From assembly GCF_002209565.1 (NCBI RefSeq), contig NZ_NJIH01000002.1:62001-126000 (forward strand): a stretch of 64,000 nt of DNA, written 5' to 3'. Each line of letters starts with the position of its first letter. Positions within the stretch are counted from its first letter, which is position 1. Source of the stretch: Candidimonas nitroreducens (GTDB lineage Bacteria; Pseudomonadota; Gammaproteobacteria; Burkholderiales; Burkholderiaceae_B). The position numbers and the translations under genes are program-made. Below the pieces are notes generated by a model. It saw nothing but the letters and a program-made list of their open reading frames with translations. It was not told the DNA's origin and made no database searches. Below are positions 56,152 to 64,000 of the stretch, piece after piece.

Positions 56152-58577
56152 CTGCAGCCACTGCCCTGGCCGTCGATGAACGGCTGGTTTCTCGCTACCT
56201 GCCTTATTCTCATCACGTCACCGACCGGATCATTGCGTGCGACAACCACGAGTACCTGGCTGTTATCAAGGTGTCAGGACGGGCGCCGGATGCCTACGCC
56301 CAGGCGGAACTGAAAGAATGGATCGAAGCCCTGCACAACGTACTGCGCGGCCTGCCCATGGGGTCGCTGGGGTTGTACTCGCACATCATTCGCCGCCGCG
56401 TAACGGAATACCCGGACAGCACCTTCGCCCAGATCTTTGCCGCGCGGTTCGATGCGGCCTATCGGGCGACGTTCGATGCCTCGGGCCTGATGGTCAACGA
56501 TCTGTATCTGACAGTGCTCATCCATCCAGTCGAGGATCCGGTGCTTGGCACTTTTGCCAGCCTGGAGAAAGCCAACGCCCATCGCCTCGCGCATTGGCAG
56601 GCCGAATCCATCGAACGGCTCACCAGCACCCTGCGGGCACTGACTGCGGGCCTGTACCGCTACGATCCACAGGTGCTTGGCATCGTGGATCGCAAGGGCC
56701 TGGCCTTCAGTGAAACGGCTGAATTCCTGGGATTCCTGATCTCCGGCATCCACAGGCCCGTAGCGATCAGCCGGGAGCGCCTGCGCGAGACCGTACCTCA
56801 CGCGCGACCCATCTTCGGGCGGCACGGCGAATTGGGTGAACTGCGCACCGTCGCGGGATCCCGGATCTTCGGCATGATGGAGCTGCGCGACTACCCAGAA
56901 GCCACCAAACCAGGCCACCTAGACCGGTTACTCGGTCTGCCACATGAATTCGTACTCACCCAGTCCTGGGGCAGCCACGCCGGGGCGGCGGCCAAGAAGC
57001 TAGTGAAGAAGCACCACAAGCTGTTGGTCGATTCCGGCGACGATTCGGCCAGCCAGGTAGCGCAGCTCTCGGATGTGATGGATGATCTGACCTCTGCGCG
57101 CCTGGGGCTGGGCGACCACCACGCCACGATTCTGGTCTATGGCGACTCCGCCGAAGGCGTGCGCCAGGCGCTGGCCCGGGCCGCCACGGCCCTGGCGGAA
57201 GATGCCGTGGGCTTTCGGACGCTAGATCGGGCTCTGGAAGCGGGCTTCTGGGCGCAGCTACCGGGCAACTGGCACTGGCGGCCCCGACCAGTACCGATCA
57301 CCTCGTTCAATTTTCTATGCGTTTCCAGTCTACACAATCAGTTGACCGGCAAGCCCGCGGGCAACCCGTGGGGGCCAGCAGTGACAATGCTGAAGACCCA
57401 AACAGGATCGCCGTTCTTCTTCAACTTTCATGCATCCACCGAGGACCTGGACGAAACCGGCAAGCGCCGCCCCGGCAACACCATGATCATCGGCATGACC
57501 GGCACCGGCAAGACCGTACTGCAGGGCATGCTGCTCACGCAAGCACAGAAATTTGGCGCCACCTGCGTGGTCTGGGACAAGGATCAGGGCATGCAGGTGC
57601 TCATCATGGCGCTCGGTGGCCGGTACTTCAACATTCGCCTAGGCGAAGCCACCGGCTGGAATCCATTTCAGATGGAGCCCACCAAAGGCAATGTCGCATT
57701 CATGGTGCGCCTGGTCGTATACCTGGCCGAACGCCGGAGCGAGGCGGTCAGCACACGCCAGCGTACCGACATCACCCAGGCCGTGCAACAACTGACCACC
57801 TTGATTGACCGGCCTGCCAGGACACTTTCGACCCTGAATACGCTGCTCCCCAACCCCTACAGCGAAGACGACACGCAGAGCACCATTCACACACGGCTGG
57901 CCCCCTGGTGCCAGGGCGGCGAGTATGGCTGGGTGTTTGACAATCCACATGACGATCTCGATCTGGGGGCCATTCCCGGCAAGCCCGCAATCTTCGGATT
58001 CGATCTGACGGAACTCCTGGATGACGACGAGGTGCGCGGTGCCGCAACCCTATATCTCAAACACCGCATCGATGCCCTGCACGACGGGCGGCGCATCATC
58101 AACCTGTATGACGAATGCCAGCATCCATTGAAGGACGCGCATTTCCAGGAATCCATGCAGGACGCCAGCCGCACTATCCGCAAGAAAAACGGCGTGCTGG
58201 CCTTCGCCACCCAGGAACCGGGGGCTATCACGGACAACCCGGTGGGGCCGTCCCTGGTACAGCAGACCGCCACGCTGATCCTCTTGCCCAACCCCAAGGC
58301 CCGCGCCCGCGACTACATTGAGGGCTTTGGGCTTACACCGGCGGAGTTTGAACTGCTCAAGGGTCTTGGCGAAGCCAGCCGCAAATTCCTGGTGAAGCAA
58401 GGATCCAGCGTCACCGTCGCTCAGTTGGACCTCTCCGGCTGCGAGGATGAGTTGCTGGTGTTTTCGGGTAGCCCCGACATGGCGGAGATCGCGGAACAGG
58501 CAGCCACCCGGGCTGGTCATGATCCCGCCGCTTGGCTGCCGGTATATCTGGCCGCCGTGAAGCATGCGCGACAGTGA
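56148..58577 (+). CDS. virB4: VirB4 ATPase of the type IV secretion system
   Basis: The 809-residue ATPase powers pilus assembly and substrate transfer. It has Walker A GMTGTGKT near 448-455 and Walker B INLYDECQHPL near 650, with the conserved RKKNGVLAFATQEP after it. The N-terminal part carries the VirB4 region (ISRYLPYSHHVTDR-like start). Length is normal (about 790-830). The ATG overlaps the virB3 stop (ATGA). Confidence 0.94.
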   Translation: MTAATALAVDERLVSRYLPYSHHVTDRIIACDNHEYLAVIKVSGRAPDAYAQAELKEWIEALHNVLRGLPMGSLGLYSHIIRRRVTEYPDSTFAQIFAARFDAAYRATFDASGLMVNDLYLTVLIHPVEDPVLGTFASLEKANAHRLAHWQAESIERLTSTLRALTAGLYRYDPQVLGIVDRKGLAFSETAEFLGFLISGIHRPVAISRERLRETVPHARPIFGRHGELGELRTVAGSRIFGMMELRDYPEATKPGHLDRLLGLPHEFVLTQSWGSHAGAAAKKLVKKHHKLLVDSGDDSASQVAQLSDVMDDLTSARLGLGDHHATILVYGDSAEGVRQALARAATALAEDAVGFRTLDRALEAGFWAQLPGNWHWRPRPVPITSFNFLCVSSLHNQLTGKPAGNPWGPAVTMLKTQTGSPFFFNFHASTEDLDETGKRRPGNTMIIGMTGTGKTVLQGMLLTQAQKFGATCVVWDKDQGMQVLIMALGGRYFNIRLGEATGWNPFQMEPTKGNVAFMVRLVVYLAERRSEAVSTRQRTDITQAVQQLTTLIDRPARTLSTLNTLLPNPYSEDDTQSTIHTRLAPWCQGGEYGWVFDNPHDDLDLGAIPGKPAIFGFDLTELLDDDEVRGAATLYLKHRIDALHDGRRIINLYDECQHPLKDAHFQESMQDASRTIRKKNGVLAFATQEPGAITDNPVGPSLVQQTATLILLPNPKARARDYIEGFGLTPAEFELLKGLGEASRKFLVKQGSSVTVAQLDLSGCEDELLVFSGSPDMAEIAEQAATRAGHDPAAWLPVYLAAVKHARQ

Positions 58578-58617
58578 ACGACCATCCGTCAATAGCCCTC
58601 TAAAAGGAAACGCGCCC

Positions 58618-59133
58618 ATGAATCACGATTCCCGAGATCGTAATGGTCGACAAACCGAGCAGCAGCGGCATGATCAGGATTTCTACAGCCGCCTAGGCCT
58701 CGAAAACCCGGAGCCGGCCGCCGAAACCCCGGAAGACACCATCCTGATCTCCATCTACTGCGAACACTGGACACAGGAGGACTTGGAGGCTGGGCAATGT
58801 AGCCTGAACGAAGTCGAGGTTAAGCGTGTAGCGATCAGTACGGATGAGCTGCAGCGCCTGGCACAAGATCACGGCCTGGACTCACCATCGGCCTCGGGTC
58901 CCAGTCACGCGCCATATCTCTGGTTTGCTTCGACTACACCACGAGAAGATCGTGCCTATTTTGAACAAGGTGTGCACAAGTACTACAGCCTGCATGTCCA
59001 TGAAGTGAACGGTCACCGGCCGGAACCCGCCGACTATCAGCGAGTATCTGACCTCATAGGAATACGCTTCGATCACCCCCTGAAACTGCAGGAGTCAACA
59101 CACGAAATGGAGGGGCCGGATCTATGTTCATGA
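58618..59133 (+). CDS. Conserved transfer-region protein of unknown function
   Basis: A soluble, acidic protein of 171 residues that I do not recognise. It starts MNHDSRDRNGRQTEQQ after AAAAGGAAAC and has no signal peptide or membrane helix. The central segment (EDTILISIYCEHWTQEDLEAG) looks folded, and the end of the gene overlaps the next gene by 4 bp. Its position between virB4 and virB5 and its overlap suggest that it belongs to the transfer operon. Confidence 0.75.
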   Translation: MNHDSRDRNGRQTEQQRHDQDFYSRLGLENPEPAAETPEDTILISIYCEHWTQEDLEAGQCSLNEVEVKRVAISTDELQRLAQDHGLDSPSASGPSHAPYLWFASTTPREDRAYFEQGVHKYYSLHVHEVNGHRPEPADYQRVSDLIGIRFDHPLKLQESTHEMEGPDLCS

Positions 59134-59327
59134 CCTCCTTCGATTTGAAGCGGCCGCCCAGTGCTGACGAAGCCCTGGGCATGGCCTGGTGGAACATCCT
59201 GAAACCTTCCGAGCGTGTGTACTGGCTTACAAAGGCCGGGCACGCCTGCAACGTGGCAAATGCCTGGGCAGCCTTCAAGCGACACCAGGCCTATCCCACC
59301 AACTCATCATCACAGGACACCTCATGA
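59130..59327 (+). CDS. Small protein of unknown function in the transfer operon
   Basis: A 65-residue protein, MTSFDLKRPPSADEALGMAWWN at the start, with no recognised domain. The ATG at 59130 overlaps the previous stop and its own stop overlaps the next start, so it is coupled on both sides; this supports it as real. It is rich in Trp and Ala in the middle part (AWWNIL, NAWAAF). Confidence 0.6.
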   Translation: MTSFDLKRPPSADEALGMAWWNILKPSERVYWLTKAGHACNVANAWAAFKRHQAYPTNSSSQDTS

Positions 59328-59704
59328 ATCGACGACATTTCATTGCCGCTACCGGCGCCACCCTGATGACCATCCTGGCTGGATGCAAGACGGATGCGGA
59401 TGGAGAAAAGTTCGTGGGGTATTGGAAGTCGGACAGCAAGTACGACCCCGACGCCATCCAGATCTCCCGCAATGGCGATAGCTTCCTCTTCACCCTTGTT
59501 GCAAAGGGGCCCTTCACTGGCGGATACCAAGCGCACAAACTGCCCGCCAAACTCGATGATTCAGAGAACATCCTGATTGTGGGTGACAAACGCATTGCCT
59601 ACGACGAAAAGGCTGATCTGATCGTATCAGGACAAATGAAGGCACGCAGAGCGACTGAAGCCGAATACCAGGCCATCGCCCAGCAAGCCAGCGCCACGCC
59701 CTAA
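59324..59704 (+). CDS. Putative lipoprotein in the transfer operon
   Basis: A 126-residue precursor with a lipoprotein signal (ATLMTILAGCKTD, lipid Cys at 21), followed by a small beta-rich domain (GYWKSDSKYDPDAIQISRNG). I do not recognise its family. An N-terminal RRHF resembles a twin-arginine motif only loosely. It overlaps the small gene upstream by 4 bp. It may be an envelope accessory or exclusion factor; this is inference. Confidence 0.7.
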   Translation: MNRRHFIAATGATLMTILAGCKTDADGEKFVGYWKSDSKYDPDAIQISRNGDSFLFTLVAKGPFTGGYQAHKLPAKLDDSENILIVGDKRIAYDEKADLIVSGQMKARRATEAEYQAIAQQASATP

Positions 59705-59741
59705 TTCCTGCGCCTGTGGGCGCATTCTCGGAGCATTTTCC

Positions 59742-60446
59742 ATGACACGCTGCAAGTCATTTGCGGCGGGCATAGCCCTGTCCGCTGCGTTCCTAATCCC
59801 GGCCCATGCCGCCGGCATTCCCACTGTCGATTCTGCAACAATTGCCCAGTTGCAGGAACAGTTGCTCACTGCCCGAGACCAGCTAAAAAATCTGACGAAC
59901 CAGTTGGCTACGGCCAAAAGCCAACTCGCGGCCTTCACTCAGTCTAGCGGCTACGGGAACGTCGTCGGTAACGCCGATATTCGGAATCAACTGCGTTCAG
60001 CGCTACCATCCAGCGCTCAGGGCCTCCTGGATCGTTCAGCGGGATCGAACTTAGACGGTGATGTAGGCCGCATTACGGGCCAAATCACAGCTCCTGTGAA
60101 TTTCCAAGAGGACCGCCAGGCGCTGTCCAAGCAAGCCTTGAACATCGAGGCTACGTCCAAAGCCATGAGCGAACGGGCCTACGACTCCATGACTCGACGC
60201 CTGGCTAACGTGGATGCCCTACAGGACAAGATCAATCAGACGACCAACCCCAAGGAAATTGCTGAACTGCAGGCCCGCATTCAGATAGAGCAAGCAAACA
60301 TTCAGGCTGAACAAACCCGGATTCAACTGGCATCTCAACAGTTGGAAGCCGAACGTCACCTGTTGCAAGCGCGAGCCGAACGGGTGTATGGCGGCTGGTT
60401 CGGGGATAACAATGACCCCGGTGGAAACACCGGGACAAACGAATAA
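59742..60446 (+). CDS. virB5: VirB5-like minor pilus protein
   Basis: A secreted 234-residue protein with a signal peptide (about 1-24, ending AHAA), then long helices with Gln/Leu/Ala-rich coiled-coil character (TIAQLQEQLLTARDQLKNLTNQLATAKSQL), the typical VirB5/TraC layout, placed directly before virB6. It probably caps the pilus and aids adhesion to the recipient. The C-terminus is Gly/Asn-rich. Confidence 0.85.
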   Translation: MTRCKSFAAGIALSAAFLIPAHAAGIPTVDSATIAQLQEQLLTARDQLKNLTNQLATAKSQLAAFTQSSGYGNVVGNADIRNQLRSALPSSAQGLLDRSAGSNLDGDVGRITGQITAPVNFQEDRQALSKQALNIEATSKAMSERAYDSMTRRLANVDALQDKINQTTNPKEIAELQARIQIEQANIQAEQTRIQLASQQLEAERHLLQARAERVYGGWFGDNNDPGGNTGTNE

Positions 60447-60455
60447 GGCCACATT

Positions 60456-61409
60456 ATGTCCGGCCTGACTCCTCCCGTCGCCCCACCCACAGCCCCAAGC
60501 GACATTGCTCAATGGGTCATGACCCAAACAGAAAGTGTCCTGAACGATGCCGTGAATGGCCCCATGCAGTCCCTATTCGAGGCCCTGATGCCCGTCATCG
60601 TCGTTGGTCTCACGCTTCAGTTCGTGGTCTATGCCTTTGCGCTCATGCACGGCCAGGGTGGCATGACGGTTACCGAGTTCTTCCGCAAGGCCATTCTGGT
60701 GGCTATTGTGTCCATGATCTTCGGTGCCGGGGGCCTGTATCAGAACGACATCGCAAAGACCATGATCGCCTTGCCTGACGATGTCGCGCAGATTGCTCTG
60801 GGTACCGGCAGCGTGGCACAAGAAGTGGACAAATTGCAGAACGAGACCGGCAAGGCCTCCAACGCCATGATGGGTAAAGGAGGTGATGGCGCCTGGTATA
60901 ACGTGCTGCCCTCCACCAAGGAGGTGCTGGTCAGCATTCTGGCTACGTTGGTCCGCATCAATGCCGCCGTGGTGGGCAGCATCATTATGGTGATTGTTGT
61001 GGTCGGCAAGGTGGGCATGGCGCTTGTGGTGGCGGCTGGCCCCATCTTCATTGCAGCCACGCTATTTGAGCCCACCAGGCCATTGTTCAACAACTGGGTC
61101 TCTCAGGCCCTCAACTTCGTGTTCCTGGCACTACTGGCCGGACTCATCTTTGGCCTGTTGCTGCAGATGAACATCCAGCTTATCCGGATGATCGCAGATC
61201 AGATCAACGGCGGAGCCAAAGATATTCTCGGACTATTCGGCGCTCAACTGCTGGTCGGCGTCGCCAGCCTCGTCGTCATGCTGATGCTTCCCGGCCTGGC
61301 CGCCGGCCTTTCCAATGGCTTTGGCGCCCGCCTTGGCATTGGGTCCGCTGCGCACGGTGCCTTCTCGATTCTGCGTATTCGCAGCATGCTGCGCCCTCGG
61401 GCCAGGTAA
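60456..61409 (+). CDS. virB6: VirB6/TrbL-like polytopic channel protein
   Basis: A 317-residue inner-membrane protein with about six hydrophobic helices (for instance LMPVIVVGLTLQFVVYAFAL and VGKVGMALVVAAGPIFIAATLF), the VirB6 core motif with GPIFIAATLFEPTRPLFNNWV, and a short basic C-terminus. It forms part of the translocation channel. Located 9 bp after virB5. Confidence 0.9.
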   Translation: MSGLTPPVAPPTAPSDIAQWVMTQTESVLNDAVNGPMQSLFEALMPVIVVGLTLQFVVYAFALMHGQGGMTVTEFFRKAILVAIVSMIFGAGGLYQNDIAKTMIALPDDVAQIALGTGSVAQEVDKLQNETGKASNAMMGKGGDGAWYNVLPSTKEVLVSILATLVRINAAVVGSIIMVIVVVGKVGMALVVAAGPIFIAATLFEPTRPLFNNWVSQALNFVFLALLAGLIFGLLLQMNIQLIRMIADQINGGAKDILGLFGAQLLVGVASLVVMLMLPGLAAGLSNGFGARLGIGSAAHGAFSILRIRSMLRPRAR

Positions 61410-61512
61410 TCCACGCCACGGGCCGATTTCTCGGCCATTCCGGCCTGGATTCGGCCTTTTTCCTCATTCTCTGATCGGCCCGCCCATCCGGCAGGCCTGG
61501 AGCCCTTTACTC

Positions 61513-61650
61513 ATGAAATCCCTCATCGCCACGCTGGCGCTAGCCGCTCTGCTGGCTGGCTGCGCCTTTCATGCGCCGCAGCCGCCACAGCCCGCCGACA
61601 CGCCACGCATTCCGGTCAATGCCACACCACCCCTGCCTGAAGGAGCCTGA
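61513..61650 (+). CDS. virB7: VirB7-like lipoprotein
   Basis: A 45-residue lipoprotein precursor: hydrophobic signal, lipobox LAGC (Cys at 17), then a short proline-rich mature part (PQPPQPADTPRIPVN). Size and place between virB6 and virB8 match VirB7, which stabilises VirB9 at the outer membrane. It starts 103 bp after virB6 and ends 3 bp before virB8. Confidence 0.85.
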   Translation: MKSLIATLALAALLAGCAFHAPQPPQPADTPRIPVNATPPLPEGA

Positions 61651-61653
61651 GTC

Positions 61654-62340
61654 ATGGCAGAACCCGTCAAATCCGAAGACATTGCAGCCTACCTGGAACA
61701 ATCCCGAGGCCTGGAACGCGATCATTTGGGTGAACTCATCACCAGCCGCAAACGCGCCTGGCAGGTCGCGCTCGGGGCTGGCATTGTCGCCCTGGCCGCC
61801 GTCGGCGCCGTGGTAGGCCTCACGCCCTTGAAACAGCCGCCCGAAATGTACGTGGTGCGTGTGAACGATGCCACCGGCGCTATCGAGCACGTCAGCAGCC
61901 TGGGCCGTCCGCTGGAGGACTACGGCCAGCGCATCGCCAAGTATTTCCTGAACACCTACGTGCTCAACTGCGAGGGCTACAGTTGGCAGACCATCCAGGA
62001 ACAGTTCGATACCTGCGCGCTACTATCCTCGGCGCCGACCCAGACGGCCTACGGCAAGCGCTTCGAAGGGCCGGATGCCGTTACCACACGACTGGGCACC
62101 CAGGGCACGGTGGACGTGCGGGTCCACTCCATCACGCTCGGTGCCAATCAGGCGGCCATCGTCCGGTTCACCAAAACCGAACGGGATGCAACCACGGGCG
62201 ACACCACCAAGGTGCGCCATTTGATCGCCACCATGGCCTACCAATACGTGGATGTCCCGCTCACCGAAGCCGTAGCCAGGCTCAACCCTCTTGGCTTTCA
62301 GGTCACGCGCTACGACCTGGCTGCCGACCTGTCGCGCTGA
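61654..62340 (+). CDS. virB8: VirB8-like inner-membrane assembly factor
   Basis: A 228-residue bitopic protein: cytoplasmic N-terminus of about 37 residues, a single helix (VALGAGIVALAAVGAVVGL), then a periplasmic NTF2-like domain with the family segments YVVRVNDATGAIEHV and RHLIATMAYQYVDVPLTE. It nucleates assembly of the secretion channel with VirB9 and VirB10. AGGAG precedes the start by 12 bases. Confidence 0.92.
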   Translation: MAEPVKSEDIAAYLEQSRGLERDHLGELITSRKRAWQVALGAGIVALAAVGAVVGLTPLKQPPEMYVVRVNDATGAIEHVSSLGRPLEDYGQRIAKYFLNTYVLNCEGYSWQTIQEQFDTCALLSSAPTQTAYGKRFEGPDAVTTRLGTQGTVDVRVHSITLGANQAAIVRFTKTERDATTGDTTKVRHLIATMAYQYVDVPLTEAVARLNPLGFQVTRYDLAADLSR

Positions 62341-62367
62341 AGCACACACGCATCAGAAGGAATCCCC

Positions 62368-63282
62368 ATGTTTGAACGCATCCACAGCCGGCAGGCACTG
62401 GCGGTCGGCCTTGCGCTGTACCTGGCACTACCAGCCAGCGCATTGGCGCTGGAAACCCCCAGATCTTCACGGCTCGACCATCGTGTCCGCTATGTGACCT
62501 ACAACGCAGCCGATGTGATTCAGCTCGATGCCGTCATCGGCGTGGCCACGCACATCGTGCTCGCACCTGGCGAACACTATGTCTATCACGTCTTTGGCGA
62601 CAGCCAAGCCTATGCCTTTACCTACAAGGGCAACCATCTGTTCTTCAAGCCTACGGCCAAAGACGCCAACACCAATCTGATTGTCGTGACCGACCGACAC
62701 GATTACAGTTTTCGGCTCTCGTACAGCGACCAGCGCGGTGCTCCGGCCCTCTACAAGCTTGTCATCCGTTACCCCGAAGAGGAAACCCGCCAGCGGGACG
62801 AAGCTGCGCAGAAAGCCGCCATCGAGAGATCCTTAAAGGCCGTTGGCCATCCCCTGAACTGGCAGGCCTACACCCGAAGCGGTGACGCGGCCCTCGCGCC
62901 GATTCATGCCTGGGATGACGGCCGCCAGACTTGGCTGCAGTTTTCCTCGGAGGCGGACATCCCTGCGGTCTACCGCGTCACGCCCGACGGCCAGGAAGTA
63001 CTGACGAATTTCCATATGGCCGACGAACGAACCATGGTGCTGCACCGCACTTCTGCACTGTGGCATTTGCGTCTGGGCAACCAGGTGCTGGCCATCCATA
63101 ACGAGGCCTATGGCGCGGCACCGATACCGACACGTACCGGGACAGTATCGCCAGCCGTCAAACGCCGCATCACGGGCACAACGGCTCCGCAACAGTCGGC
63201 CGCCCCGCGGCAGTCCAGCATGCCGGTGCCCGCCATCCGAGTGCATGAAGCTATCCCAGCAAGGAATACCCATGACCGATGA
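62368..63282 (+). CDS. virB9: VirB9-like outer-membrane complex protein
   Basis: A secreted 304-residue protein with a signal peptide (about 1-28). The N-terminal domain shows DHRVRYVTYNAADVIQLDAVIGVATHIVL and the C-terminal beta domain shows DDGRQTWLQFSSEADIPAVYRV with FHMADERTMVLHRTSALWHLRLG, the VirB9/CagX pattern. It builds the core complex with VirB7 and VirB10. Its end overlaps the virB10 start by 11 bp. Confidence 0.93.
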   Translation: MFERIHSRQALAVGLALYLALPASALALETPRSSRLDHRVRYVTYNAADVIQLDAVIGVATHIVLAPGEHYVYHVFGDSQAYAFTYKGNHLFFKPTAKDANTNLIVVTDRHDYSFRLSYSDQRGAPALYKLVIRYPEEETRQRDEAAQKAAIERSLKAVGHPLNWQAYTRSGDAALAPIHAWDDGRQTWLQFSSEADIPAVYRVTPDGQEVLTNFHMADERTMVLHRTSALWHLRLGNQVLAIHNEAYGAAPIPTRTGTVSPAVKRRITGTTAPQQSAAPRQSSMPVPAIRVHEAIPARNTHDR

Positions 63283-64000
63283 ACAGTACGGAAAACCTCT
63301 GCACGACACAGCCGCCGCCACCGGTGGGATAAGCCATGCGGAGGGTCTCGGAGCCGGCTGGCACCCCGACCTACGCTGCCCGAAGCTGGATCGTGAACCT
63401 CTCGACCTGCAGACTGCTGGGCGCAGCGCCCCACGCGGTGCTCGGGCCTTTTTGTGGCTCACCATGCTGGTGGCACTGGCTGTGGCGGTGGGAGTGCTGG
63501 TCAAGGCTTGGAACAGAGATCAAGAGAAAGCCAATGAATCCGACCTGGAGGCCGAGCATAGCGGTATCGCCAACCGCCTGAAGGCACCCAAAGTCGAACG
63601 GCCCGCGCCACACCTCAAGCGGGAAGCCATGCCGCCCACACAGGCGCCTGCTCGCTCCTACTATGTGCCGCCACCCGTGCCCGCCGCGCCATCTCCTGTG
63701 GATGACGTCACTCAGCGGCGCCTGACCAGCCCCCTGCAGGCTGGCGCAGGCGCGGGCGGCGATCCCGCATCCGGCCAGGCCAAGGCCGGCGGCCCTCTGG
63801 CGGATGCCGGGCCGTTGGCCGACAAACTACGCCCGCTTGAACTGGCCCCATCGGTCGCCGGCCAACTGGGTAATCGCAATTTTCTGCTTACCCAGGGCAC
63901 GATGATCGACTGCACGCTACAGACCAAACTCGTCAGCGCCCAGGCCGGCCTGCTGACCTGCCTGGCCACCCACGACGTGATGAGCGCCAACGGTAAGGTG
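63272..64000 (+). CDS. virB10: VirB10-like core complex protein (partial, runs off the window)
   Basis: The first 243 codons are present with no stop before the window end. The product has a cytoplasmic N-terminus, one membrane helix near 60-77 (FLWLTMLVALAVAVGVLV), a proline-rich periplasmic stretch (YYVPPPVPAAPSP) and the beginning of the TrbI/VirB10 barrel (LLTQGTMIDCTLQTKLVS, then CLATHDVMSANGKV). AAGGA precedes the ATG at 63272. VirB10 spans both membranes and forms the outer pore. Confidence 0.92.
   Translation, partial: MTDEQYGKPLHDTAAATGGISHAEGLGAGWHPDLRCPKLDREPLDLQTAGRSAPRGARAFLWLTMLVALAVAVGVLVKAWNRDQEKANESDLEAEHSGIANRLKAPKVERPAPHLKREAMPPTQAPARSYYVPPPVPAAPSPVDDVTQRRLTSPLQAGAGAGGDPASGQAKAGGPLADAGPLADKLRPLELAPSVAGQLGNRNFLLTQGTMIDCTLQTKLVSAQAGLLTCLATHDVMSANGKV

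Overview
The window comes from a GC-rich betaproteobacterium, most probably a member of the Alcaligenaceae (Bordetella/Achromobacter relatives). This rests on the order rpsB-tsf next to a divergent map-glnD pair, the folC-dedD-cvpA-purF cluster, a pyruvate dehydrogenase operon whose E3 carries its own lipoyl domain, and many TonB-dependent receptors. No rRNA, tRNA or CRISPR array was found. Species cannot be fixed from the window alone.

Positions 1-22.8 kb are housekeeping chromosome: translation genes (tsf, rpsB), methionine aminopeptidase, the PII uridylyltransferase glnD, dsbB, the folC-dedD-cvpA-purF operon, the aceE-aceF-lpdA operon, a divergent two-component pair of FixL/FixJ type that overlaps folD, and prlC. 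Positions 22.8-28.5 kb are metal-related: an Sco-type copper protein, a PiuC-like hydroxylase beside a catecholate-type TonB receptor with a Fur-like box, and a copper chaperone with a CueR regulator and a CueR-type operator. Next come a nitroreductase, a 98-bp repeat array, pdxJ with a repeat-expanded loop, a complete RND efflux pump (membrane fusion, pump and outer-membrane genes), an ABC importer of the tryptophan/tyrosine type, a spermidine-synthase-like protein, a thiolase, a ClC/CBS chloride transporter and a second Fur-box TonB receptor. Positions 45.7-49.0 kb hold one gene that joins a complete S53 sedolisin to a complete S10 serine carboxypeptidase. A phospholipase D family gene closes the resident part.

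At about 50.8 kb base composition drops and an integrative conjugative element begins. Repeated 11-bp motifs lie directly upstream of a tyrosine recombinase. Then comes an Abi_2/AbiF-type HEPN RNase gene preceded by what looks like a small structured RNA with its own promoter, the architecture known for AbiF-RNA toxin-antitoxin/defence modules. From 53.6 kb to the window end there is a relaxosome-type ribbon-helix-helix protein, TrbM and a VirB1-VirB10 type IV secretion operon with mostly overlapping or closely packed genes, interrupted by three genes between virB4 and virB5 whose roles I do not recognise. VirB11, VirD4, the relaxase and the right end must lie beyond position 64000.

The most interesting items are the AbiF-like gene with its candidate RNA, the S53-S10 double protease, the pentapeptide expansion in PdxJ, the repeat-rich left edge of the conjugative element, and several long inverted or direct repeats in intergenic regions.
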